Below are positions 24,233-32,278 of a DNA stretch of 36,085 nt, piece after piece; the first letter of the stretch is position 1; each line of letters begins with the position of its first letter. The stretch comes from an uncultured Bacteroidales bacterium. Its GTDB lineage: Bacteria; Bacteroidota; Bacteroidia; Bacteroidales; F082. A program made the translations under genes and the position numbers. The notes under the pieces are model-generated. The model made no database searches and was not told the DNA's origin. It was given only the letters and a program-made list of their open reading frames with translations. The stretch covers positions 1 through 36,085 of the forward strand of contig CALBNP010000206.1 in NCBI GenBank assembly GCA_937896505.1. Reading direction: 5' to 3'.

Positions 24233-24994
24233 ATGGACGGAATTGCCGACATAGTGCAAGGCATGAAGCCCATCACTTTGGACGAGATGAAATCGGTTCA
24301 GCTGATGAACCGCATCGACACGAAGTATGTGGTGACTGACACTCAACTGCGCGAAATCCTATCGCGCGTTTGTGACTCGTATTATGCCCAAGAGGTTGAA
24401 AACAACCGTTTCTCGCCTTACCGCACTTTGTATTATGATACGCCCGAACTGGCTATGTATATCGCCCACCATAATCGGCATTTGGCACGCGAAAAGGTGC
24501 GGGTGCGTACATACGTTGACACCGACCTGACTTTTTGTGAGGTGAAACACAAGAACAACAAAGGCCGAACCAGCAAGGAGCGTATCAAGATGGAACGGGC
24601 GGACAATATCGTTGAGAATCCTAACACGGCGGCTTTCTTGGCCGAGCGACAGCCCTACGAGGTCAGATCCTTGAGGCCTCAGTTGGAGACGGCCTTCAAT
24701 CGGGTCACCTTGGTGAATTACGAGAAGACGGAACGTCTCACCATCGATTGCGACTTGACCTTCAACGACAAGATGAGCGGAAAGATGGCCAAAATGGCTC
24801 CGCTGGTCGTCATGGAACTCAAACAAGATGGTCGTGCGCATTCGCTGCTGAAGGATGTGCTTTTCGACATGCGCATCAAACCTTTCAAAATCAGCAAATA
24901 CTGCATCGGCATCTGCCTGACGCGACCCGAGGTGAAACAAAATCGCTTCAAAAAGAAACTGATGAAAATTGATAAATTGAAAAACCTATGTTGA
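24233..24994 (+). CDS. VTC-domain polyphosphate polymerase
   Basis: 253 aa. VTC domains are tunnel-shaped enzymes that make polyphosphate from ATP, with catalysis at the cytosolic side. Expected tunnel residues are visible: NRIDTKYVV, YRTLYYDTPE, REKVRVRTY, CEVKHKNNKGRTSKERIKM, and VVMELKQDG with the metal-binding Glu. The ending RPEVKQNRFKKKLMKIDKLK is basic. There is no transmembrane segment, so it likely works with the DUF4956 membrane protein downstream. The ATG directly follows the stop of the preceding gene. Activity is inferred from the family. Confidence 0.88.
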   Translation: MDGIADIVQGMKPITLDEMKSVQLMNRIDTKYVVTDTQLREILSRVCDSYYAQEVENNRFSPYRTLYYDTPELAMYIAHHNRHLAREKVRVRTYVDTDLTFCEVKHKNNKGRTSKERIKMERADNIVENPNTAAFLAERQPYEVRSLRPQLETAFNRVTLVNYEKTERLTIDCDLTFNDKMSGKMAKMAPLVVMELKQDGRAHSLLKDVLFDMRIKPFKISKYCIGICLTRPEVKQNRFKKKLMKIDKLKNLC

Positions 24995-25032
24995 GACGCG
25001 AAATCTTGCGTTTCTACCAAAAATCTTAAAAC

Positions 25033-25758
25033 ATGCTACTGCTTCAACAATTACAAGACTTCGATCCCGATATCGCTCGTGAATTTGGTGCGGAAATGGT
25101 GAAAACCGATTTCCTTGGCGTTCCGCTCTTCAACTCGTTGAGCTTCTGGACCTTGCTCCTACGTTTTGTCTTCAATTTCTTGGTCTGCTGGATTATCATC
25201 CGTGGCTTCTACTTCAAGAAATCGCAGCGCCGCGATTATTATTTCACCTTCATGATGTTTGCAGTCACCATCTTTTTGATTATCACTTTGATGGACAATA
25301 TGAAGATGAATGTGGCCTATGCTCTCGGCTTGTTCGCCATCTTTGGCATGATTCGCTATCGAACGGAAACCATTAGGATTAGGGAGATGACCTATCTCTT
25401 CATCGTGATGGGCGTCAGCATCCTCAACGGACAGGCCCTAACGGCAAGCTATGCCGAACTTCTTATGACCAATGCATTGATTATCGCTGCAATATGGATC
25501 TTCGAAGGCAGCAAGCACATGAAACATTTGTCGGAGAAAGTCATCCTTTACGATAAGATTGACTTGGTGAAACATGGCCGTGAAGACGAGCTGAAAACCG
25601 ACCTTCAAGAACGCACCGGACTGGCGATTGAGAAGATGGAAGTGGGACACATCGACTATCTGCGTGATGTCGCCTACATCAAGATTTGGTTCAAACCCAT
25701 TGAAGGACAGCCTTCAACCATTGGCACTTATACGAAACTGAAGGATTTCAACAGTTGA
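25033..25758 (+). CDS. DUF4956 family membrane protein
   Basis: 241 aa. Four hydrophobic segments lie between about residues 38 and 160 (LSFWTLLLRFVFNFLVCWIII, YYFTFMMFAVTIFLIITLM, YALGLFAIFGMIRYR, then TYLFIVMGVSILNGQ and LLMTNALIIAAIWIF). The FGMIRYRTETIRIREMTYLF stretch is the DUF4956 signature. The C-terminal 75 residues are cytosolic and mixed alpha/beta. DUF4956 genes are commonly found next to VTC polymerases, and the family is thought to be their membrane partner; its exact role is not settled. It lies 38 bp after the VTC gene with a weak hairpin in the gap. Confidence 0.88.
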   Translation: MLLLQQLQDFDPDIAREFGAEMVKTDFLGVPLFNSLSFWTLLLRFVFNFLVCWIIIRGFYFKKSQRRDYYFTFMMFAVTIFLIITLMDNMKMNVAYALGLFAIFGMIRYRTETIRIREMTYLFIVMGVSILNGQALTASYAELLMTNALIIAAIWIFEGSKHMKHLSEKVILYDKIDLVKHGREDELKTDLQERTGLAIEKMEVGHIDYLRDVAYIKIWFKPIEGQPSTIGTYTKLKDFNS

Positions 25759-25760
25759 GC

Positions 25761-26444
25761 ATGAAACGCTGGTTTCCCATATTGATTCTGCTTTTCGCTT
25801 CCTCGGTTCCGCTTTTGGCACAGAGTGAGCGTAGCACCGATTTCGGTGCCATCGCTTCGGCTGAGTTGTCGGTGGATTTGAAGAACGGTTTTGGCCTCTC
25901 GGTGGAGGAGGAGTTGCGTTTTCAAGACAACTGCGCACAATTCGACCGTTGGCTCAACAGCATTGGCGTGGAATATGGTTTTTTGCACAATAGGATGAAA
26001 GCGGCTCTGGCCTTTGACTATATCCGCCGTTACAACAATGATGGCTATTTCGAGAATCGAGGGCGCATCGTTGGGTATCTCACTTATGCCGAAACGGTTA
26101 GGAATTTCAAGTTCTCGCTTCGTACTAAGCTGGTTTCCACGTTTTTCGATGAGCAGACTGGTGAACATCGCATCAACCCCAAAATGTATTGGCGCAACCG
26201 ACTTCAGGTGTCGTATCAACGGCCTTATAGCCGCTTCAAATATGCCCTCTCCGCCGAAATGTTCTGGCTGGTCAATGATCCGAAAAACTGCATTGTTGAC
26301 AATATCCGCACGGTGGCATCTGTCGATTATCGTCTTACGCGCCGTCAGTATGTTTCTGCTTTTGTCCGCATGGAAAACGAAATCCAGGTAAAGCAACCGG
26401 TCGATAGGTTTTATCTTGGCCTTACCTACAAAGTGAAACTGTAA
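25761..26444 (+). CDS. DUF2490 family outer-membrane protein
   Basis: 228 aa. Signal peptide about 1-21 (MKRWFPILILLFASSVPLLAQ). The mature protein is a series of amphipathic strands (LSVDLKNGFGLSVEEELRFQD, LNSIGVEYGFLHNRMKAALAFDYIRRY, NRLQVSYQRPYSRFKYALSAEMFWL) and ends in a strand with terminal Leu (YLGLTYKVKL), as for an outer-membrane barrel. DUF2490 has no assigned function. The ATG at 25761 lies 2 nt after the DUF4956 stop, so it is cotranscribed and may be part of the same envelope system. Confidence 0.85.
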   Translation: MKRWFPILILLFASSVPLLAQSERSTDFGAIASAELSVDLKNGFGLSVEEELRFQDNCAQFDRWLNSIGVEYGFLHNRMKAALAFDYIRRYNNDGYFENRGRIVGYLTYAETVRNFKFSLRTKLVSTFFDEQTGEHRINPKMYWRNRLQVSYQRPYSRFKYALSAEMFWLVNDPKNCIVDNIRTVASVDYRLTRRQYVSAFVRMENEIQVKQPVDRFYLGLTYKVKL

Positions 26445-26463
26445 GTTCCTGTTCTGATTTTTC

Positions 26464-26514
26464 AAAAGAAGCCTATGTCATACCGACGAAGGAGAGTATC
26501 TATAGGCTTTTTTG
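26464..26514 (+). terminator. Probable terminator of the polyphosphate operon
   Basis: AAGCCTAT (26469-26476) pairs with ATAGGCTT (26502-26509) and is followed by a T run to 26513. It overlaps the left arm of the larger inverted repeat at 26476-26560. Confidence 0.55.
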
Positions 26515-26576
26515 AGTGAAACAAATAGCAATAGATTTCTTCCCTATGGTCGAAATGACATTGTTATTTGTTTCAC
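26476..26576. repeat. Interleaved inverted-repeat element (MITE/REP-like)
   Basis: The outer arms are imperfect: TGTCATACCGACGAAGGAG (from 26476) against the complement of the segment ending CGAAATGACA (26560), which reads TGTCATTTCGACC. A second hairpin has 16-bp arms at 26516-26531 and 26561-26576 (GTGAAACAAATAGCAA / TTGTTATTTGTTTCAC, one G-U). The two cannot form together. The TGTCATTTCGACC type of end is seen in dispersed intergenic elements of many bacteria. Confidence 0.65.
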
Positions 26577-26616
26577 CTAAAATCAAAACAAACTGTAAGA
26601 AGAAAAAAGATTTTGC

Positions 26617-26624
26617 TAATTTTG
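26617..26624 (+). promoter_or_regulatory. Promoter -7 box for the A2M gene
   Basis: TAATTTTG, a full TAnnTTTG match, about 70 nt before the ATG at 26694. The leader contains a 7-codon ATG frame (26629-26652), probably chance. Confidence 0.5.
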
Positions 26625-26693
26625 CGTCATGAATCAAAAATGCCATTTCTGACTTTGAAGAGAATAATCTAATAATCATAAATTTAAGCAATT

Positions 26694-29600
26694 ATGAAAA
26701 GAAAAACCAATGTTTTGACAGGCGTCGTGCTGTTGCTTGTCAGTGTCGTGGCTGTTGGAATGATGTCGTCGTGCAACGACAAGAAAGCTTCCAACTCCAT
26801 TGTGGAACACCTCAAACCCGTTCCGGAGGCTTTGCTGCCTTTCCTGAACAGCTACACTTCGGGCGTGATTACGCCTGGCGAACCTATCCGCGTGAGCTTC
26901 AAGGATGCAGACGAACTTAAGCTGAAATATGGCGAGGCTTTGCCATCGAAATTGTTCGAATTCACGCCTTCGCTGAAAGGCAAAGCCATTTGGATTGACA
27001 ACAATACCGTTGGTTTTCAGTATGATAAAATCGACGATGCGAAGCAATATGTTTGCAGTTTCAAGGCTGCTGAACTTCTGGATGTGCCTTCTGATATGAC
27101 TTTGGATTTCGGCTTTGCTGTGCGCCGTCAGAACTTCAGTCTAGTTTCGGTAATTCCGAATTACGGTCCAAATGACGAGGTCGCATTTCACCTCCAAGTC
27201 GCTTTCTCGAATCCCGTTGATGCCGAACAAGTGCTCTCGGTTTTTGAAAACAGTTTCGTGAGCAAATATGGTGTGACGGCTACTGATTTGGGTAACAATC
27301 TGTTTGACATTCAAATTAATAATGTGCAACGTGGCGACAAGGAATCGACGATTCAAATTGTCATGAATGGAAAATCCTTGAACTGCAAGACTGTCATTGA
27401 AGACCTATTGCCGGTTTGCGCCAAGGGCGACTTCGAGCCTGTCCTGTTTGATGTGGAAAAAGGTGCTGCCCATGCCGCACTCTATTTCTCCGAGCCACTG
27501 AAGCCTAACCAGAATCTTGACGGTTTCGTCACTTTCGAACCTCAAATCGGTTATCGTGCTGACATAAAGGACAATAAGATTGATTTCTATTTCGATAAGA
27601 CTGGTCTCAACAGCTATCAGTTGGAAGAAATGAACATGCTGGTTCATGCGGGTCTCCGCAACGCCAACAATGTGGCCTTGCCCGATGATGCTTCCTACAA
27701 TTTCGACCTTACCGAAGACTTGCCTTTGGTGCGTTGGACTTGCGAAGGCAATATCATCCCTGATGTGAATGAGACCACAGTGTATTTTGATGCTGTGTGC
27801 CTTAATTCGGTGACACTTAGGATTATACGCATCTTTGACGAGAACATCCTTGGTTTCTTGCAAGATAACGATTTGGATGAAACATACGGTGTCCGTAAGG
27901 CTGGTCGTCTCGAAAAGAAAGTGCGTCTTGAAATCGATAATCCAAATCCAACGCAATGGAAGACCTTCCCGATTGTGCTTTCCGATTATATCACGGTGGA
28001 AAAGGGCGGAATGTATCAGTTAAGCCTTGATTTTGGTCCGCAGGACTACGTTTTCGCTACCGACGAGATGAAGGCCGCCGTCACCGAGAACGAGATGCGT
28101 GAAGCCGCCTATTGGGATGGACAAGCCTACGACTATAAGGAATATAATTACGATGGCGATTGGAACGACCCGTATGGTTTCTACTATTATAATTATAAGG
28201 AAATCAAGAAGAATATCGTCGTTTCCGATTTGGCTATTACCGCCAAGATGGGTCGTGATGACAGGGCTGATGTGTTCGTCTATCACATTTCGGATGCCAA
28301 GCCCGTACAAGGTGCGACTGTGAAGGCTTATAATTTCCAACGTCAGGAACTCGTTTCGGCTACTGCCGATGCCAATGGCCATGTGAGTCTGTCGTGCGCC
28401 AATCGGCCGGCCTTCATCGTGGCAACTGACAATAATAGAAGTCGCTCCGTCATCAAGACGATGGATGGCAATTCGCTGTTGTACAGTAAGTTTGATGTTG
28501 GTGGCGAAGCTGTCGAAAAAGGTATTGCTGCCTTTGCCTACACCAACCGCGGCGTGTGGCGCCCTGGCGATGAACTCCAGCTCAACCTCATGCTTAGCGA
28601 CCTCGATGCCCAAATCCCTGACAACTATCCTGTGGTGCTCGAAGTCTATGATGCCTCGGCTCGCCTCTATGCCAAACAGTCGAAGTCGAATGCGGTGAAT
28701 GGCGTCTATTGCTTCAATATCCCGACTTTGCCTTCAGATGAGACAGGTTTGTGGACGGCCAAGTTCAAGGTCGGTACCACTGTTGTCACCAAGACTTTGA
28801 GAGTGGAAACAGTGAAACCTAACCGTTTGGAAATCAACATGGACACGCCTGATGTCGTGAGCATTACCAACAGTGAAACCGTGACTTTGACCTCGAAGTG
28901 GCTCAACGGCATGAAGGCTTCGGGCCTGAAAGCCGAGGTGGATGCCAAGGTTCGCCAGGGAACGACTTCGTTCAAGAATTTCGCCGACTATACTTTTGTG
29001 AACGAAACAGAGTCGTTCTATCCTGAAGAGATTTCGGTCTATAGCGGTTCGCTTAGTGGCGATGGTAGCGCCCGTGTCGGTTTTGCTCCTTTCAAAGACA
29101 TCTCCTCGTCGCAGATGCTGGATGCCACCTTCACTATTAAGGTGTATGAGCAAAGTGGCGATTTCAGCATCACTTCGCAGCGTGTGAAACTCTCACCTTG
29201 TGCCAATTACATCGGCGTCGCATTGCCCGAAACCCAATCGAAATATGGCAGTTACTACGATACGGGCAAGGATTGGCAATTCAATGTAGCTGTGGTGCGC
29301 GAAAACGGTTCGTTGAATCAATCCACCATTTCGCTGGATTATGCCCTCTATAAACTCGATTCTTATTGGTGGTGGTCGAGCGAAGACTCTTACGACCTTC
29401 AACGCTATGCTTCGGGAACTTACAAACGTCCGGTGCAGAACGGCACCTTGTCGTGCAATGGCAAGACGTCACTCACTTTCAATATTCCCGATGACAAATG
29501 GGGCAATTACCTCCTTGTGGTTGACGACCCGACCTCGAACAGCCGTTTCGCCAAAGTCATTTGCTTCGACTGGGGCAGTGGTGCCATCCATTCCAACTCG

Positions 29601-32201
29601 GCTTCGGGTGCTCCTGCTCAACTCTCGATGTGCGCTACCAAGGATACCTATAATGTGGGCGAAAACATCGTCGTTAATTTCCCTGCCAACGAGCAAGCCA
29701 AGGCTTTGGTGACTGTCGAAGCCAACGATAAAGTGATGCAAAACATGTATCTCGACAAACTTGGAACGGAGGGCAAGGTTGAAATCAAGGCTACGGAAGA
29801 GATGATTCCTAATGTTTATGTCTATGTCGCCTTGATTCAGCCTCATGATGCTGACAACGATATGCCGGTCCGCATGTATGGTGTGGTCCCTGTCAAGGTG
29901 GAGAACAAAGACCTCGAGCTGAAACCGACGGTTTCGGTTCCTGAGACGTCAAACACCAACAAGACTGTGAACGTGAAGGTGGGCGAAAGTAATGGCAAAG
30001 CCATGACCTACACCTTGGCCGTTGTTGACGAAGGCATCTTGGGCTTGACCAATTTCGCTACGCCTAACCCATATCGTTACTTCAACAGCAAGCAGTCGCT
30101 TGAAGTGCGTACTTGGGACAACTACGCCAGTGTGATTGACGCTTTCAGTGGTGAGCTTGGCTCAGTGTATGCCATCGGCGGCGATGGCATCATCAATCAG
30201 GAAATCACTTTGGATAATCGCTTCAAGGCTTATGCTGTCACTTTGGGACCTTTCGAACTGAAGGCGGGCGCCACCAATAACCATGAATTTGTGGTGCCTC
30301 AATGCTCTGGTGCACTGCGCTTTATGGTGGTAGCCAAGAATGGCGAAAAGTCGTTTGGTTCGGCTGAAAAACAGATGAAAGTCATCGACCCAATCACACT
30401 CTATCCTGCCGCTCCACGCGTTGCTGCCCCTGGCGATGAACTGACACTAAAACTGCAAGTGCTTTCGCCTATTTTGAAAGGCAAAACCTTGAATGTCAAG
30501 GTAGAGAACAAAAACCTGACTTCTGTCGGAACGCTGCCAACATCGGTCAGTATTGATAACAATGGCGAAGGCATGATTGCCATGAACGTGAAAGTCGATG
30601 ATGTGCTTGACAATGCCGTCATGAAAGTCATCGTTTCGCAAGGTAACTATTCGACCGAGAGCACAACGGAAATTCCGATTCGTATGCCGTATGCCGAGCG
30701 TCGAAATGTGATTACCAAGGAGATAGAAGCCAATGCAAGCCTTGATGTCCCAGTTGCTGTTGAAGGTATGCGCGGCACGCAATCGGGTAAGATATTGGTG
30801 TCGAACATGGTTCCTGTTGACCTGTTCAGCCGTCTCGATTTCCTGACATCCTATCCTCACGGTTGCCTTGAGCAAATCACCTCAAAGGCCTTTCCGCAAC
30901 TCTATCTAAACTATTTCGTGCAGCAGAGCGACGATGACATCGCCAAGATGAAGGCCAATGTGGAAACGGTCATCGCTGACTTGCGCTCCTACCAGAAGTC
31001 GGACAACTCGCTGACCAACTGGGTGGGTGGCACTTACGTCGATCCTTGGACTGAAATCTACGCCCTTCATTTCCTAGTGGAAGCCCAAAAGCAAGGTTTT
31101 GTTGTTCCTGAATATTTCACCGATGGTCTCTTGAAATATCAAGGCGAAAAGGCAAAGAAATGGAACAACAACCCAGACTTCAAGCAAGGCGAAACCATTC
31201 AGGCCTACCGCCTGTTTGTGTTGGCTTTGGCTGGAAAGTCGGAGATGGGAGCCATGAACCGTTTCAAGGAACTTGAACTCAACTATTCGCTCTCGAAAGC
31301 CTTGATTGCCGCCGCCTTCGCACAAGTCGGTAAGGCAACGGTGGCCCAAAATATTTTGCCTCAAGTGACCGAAGGTGAACGCATGTCCGACTACTACACC
31401 TCGTTTGGTTCGGTCACCCGCGACCTTGCTTTCGTGACCTATGCACAAATGCTTTGCGGTCGTGATAAGGAAGCCGTTCAAGGCAATATCAACGAATTGT
31501 GTGGTATCCTCAACAGCGACCAATGGTTGGATACACAATCCACGGCATTTGCCCTTTTCGTGTTGGGCAAATATGCAGAAGTCAATAATTTGACGAATGC
31601 TAACCTTTCGGCTGTCGTCACGGTGAATGGTGAAGAAAAGACACTGAATAGCAATCTGGCTTCGGTCGGTCTCGATTTCGTTCCAAACATTGGCAACAAT
31701 TCAGTCAAAATCAAGAATAACTCCGACCAGAAGATTGTCGCTTCGTTGTTTACCAAGTCGTCGGTGGCCGAATACGAAACCACCGAGAATGGCAACTTCA
31801 TCCGTATGAAAGTCAACTATTTCGACAAGAGCGGAAAACCTATCAACGTCACTTCGATGCAACAAGGTACCGACTTTGTGGTTGAGATGACGGTTGAAAA
31901 TCCAAGTGAATATCAAGTCACTGAATTGGCCTTGTCGTATTATCTCGCTTCGGGTTGGGAGATTGTCAACGACCGCTTGACGGGCGACGGTTCGGGCAAC
32001 GAAGGCGCCAAGCACATCGACCTCCGTGACGACCGCGCCTATTTCTATTTCGACCTGATGCCGAAGACGAAGAAGACCTTCACCTTGAAGTTGAATGCCA
32101 CCTACGAAGGCAATTACATGATTCCAGCCGTGCGTTGCGAAGACATGTATAACGCTGCTATCTATTATGTGATTCCTGCCCGTGGTTGCGTGGTGAAGTA
32201 A
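26694..32201 (+). CDS. Bacterial alpha-2-macroglobulin family lipoprotein
   Basis: 1835 aa. The signal peptide has a lipobox-like MMSSC (Cys27), so the protein is probably anchored in the envelope. A long chain of beta-sandwich MG domains follows (about 60-1300), including a bait-region segment that cannot be located exactly. The thioester motif is intact: YPHGCLEQITSKAFP, Cys1391 to Gln1394, at the start of the helical thioester domain (about 1380-1640). C-terminal receptor-like domains end at ARGCVVK. Such proteins trap and covalently bind attacking proteases. In E. coli the counterpart (YfhM) is encoded next to pbpC, as here. It has its own promoter, and a hairpin separates it from pbpC. 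Confidence 0.93.
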   Translation: MKRKTNVLTGVVLLLVSVVAVGMMSSCNDKKASNSIVEHLKPVPEALLPFLNSYTSGVITPGEPIRVSFKDADELKLKYGEALPSKLFEFTPSLKGKAIWIDNNTVGFQYDKIDDAKQYVCSFKAAELLDVPSDMTLDFGFAVRRQNFSLVSVIPNYGPNDEVAFHLQVAFSNPVDAEQVLSVFENSFVSKYGVTATDLGNNLFDIQINNVQRGDKESTIQIVMNGKSLNCKTVIEDLLPVCAKGDFEPVLFDVEKGAAHAALYFSEPLKPNQNLDGFVTFEPQIGYRADIKDNKIDFYFDKTGLNSYQLEEMNMLVHAGLRNANNVALPDDASYNFDLTEDLPLVRWTCEGNIIPDVNETTVYFDAVCLNSVTLRIIRIFDENILGFLQDNDLDETYGVRKAGRLEKKVRLEIDNPNPTQWKTFPIVLSDYITVEKGGMYQLSLDFGPQDYVFATDEMKAAVTENEMREAAYWDGQAYDYKEYNYDGDWNDPYGFYYYNYKEIKKNIVVSDLAITAKMGRDDRADVFVYHISDAKPVQGATVKAYNFQRQELVSATADANGHVSLSCANRPAFIVATDNNRSRSVIKTMDGNSLLYSKFDVGGEAVEKGIAAFAYTNRGVWRPGDELQLNLMLSDLDAQIPDNYPVVLEVYDASARLYAKQSKSNAVNGVYCFNIPTLPSDETGLWTAKFKVGTTVVTKTLRVETVKPNRLEINMDTPDVVSITNSETVTLTSKWLNGMKASGLKAEVDAKVRQGTTSFKNFADYTFVNETESFYPEEISVYSGSLSGDGSARVGFAPFKDISSSQMLDATFTIKVYEQSGDFSITSQRVKLSPCANYIGVALPETQSKYGSYYDTGKDWQFNVAVVRENGSLNQSTISLDYALYKLDSYWWWSSEDSYDLQRYASGTYKRPVQNGTLSCNGKTSLTFNIPDDKWGNYLLVVDDPTSNSRFAKVICFDWGSGAIHSNSASGAPAQLSMCATKDTYNVGENIVVNFPANEQAKALVTVEANDKVMQNMYLDKLGTEGKVEIKATEEMIPNVYVYVALIQPHDADNDMPVRMYGVVPVKVENKDLELKPTVSVPETSNTNKTVNVKVGESNGKAMTYTLAVVDEGILGLTNFATPNPYRYFNSKQSLEVRTWDNYASVIDAFSGELGSVYAIGGDGIINQEITLDNRFKAYAVTLGPFELKAGATNNHEFVVPQCSGALRFMVVAKNGEKSFGSAEKQMKVIDPITLYPAAPRVAAPGDELTLKLQVLSPILKGKTLNVKVENKNLTSVGTLPTSVSIDNNGEGMIAMNVKVDDVLDNAVMKVIVSQGNYSTESTTEIPIRMPYAERRNVITKEIEANASLDVPVAVEGMRGTQSGKILVSNMVPVDLFSRLDFLTSYPHGCLEQITSKAFPQLYLNYFVQQSDDDIAKMKANVETVIADLRSYQKSDNSLTNWVGGTYVDPWTEIYALHFLVEAQKQGFVVPEYFTDGLLKYQGEKAKKWNNNPDFKQGETIQAYRLFVLALAGKSEMGAMNRFKELELNYSLSKALIAAAFAQVGKATVAQNILPQVTEGERMSDYYTSFGSVTRDLAFVTYAQMLCGRDKEAVQGNINELCGILNSDQWLDTQSTAFALFVLGKYAEVNNLTNANLSAVVTVNGEEKTLNSNLASVGLDFVPNIGNNSVKIKNNSDQKIVASLFTKSSVAEYETTENGNFIRMKVNYFDKSGKPINVTSMQQGTDFVVEMTVENPSEYQVTELALSYYLASGWEIVNDRLTGDGSGNEGAKHIDLRDDRAYFYFDLMPKTKKTFTLKLNATYEGNYMIPAVRCEDMYNAAIYYVIPARGCVVK

Positions 32202-32223
32202 GCGATTATGCGTTTGAAGAAAT

Positions 32224-32263
32224 AATGTCCGAAAGCGGGAAACTGTCTTTCGGACATTGTTTT
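32224..32263 (+). terminator. Hairpin between the A2M gene and pbpC
   Basis: Arms 32224-32235 and 32247-32258 (AATGTCCGAAAG / CTTTCGGACATT) are a perfect 12-bp stem with an 11-nt loop, followed by GTTTT. The T run is interrupted, so it may be a partial terminator that lets some transcripts reach pbpC. Confidence 0.6.
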
Positions 32264-32278
32264 GTAGTTTATCTATAA

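Noticed and set aside
26500..26691. 63-codon minus-strand open frame before the A2M gene
   Set aside because: It runs through the inverted-repeat element and the A2M promoter and has no recognisable features.
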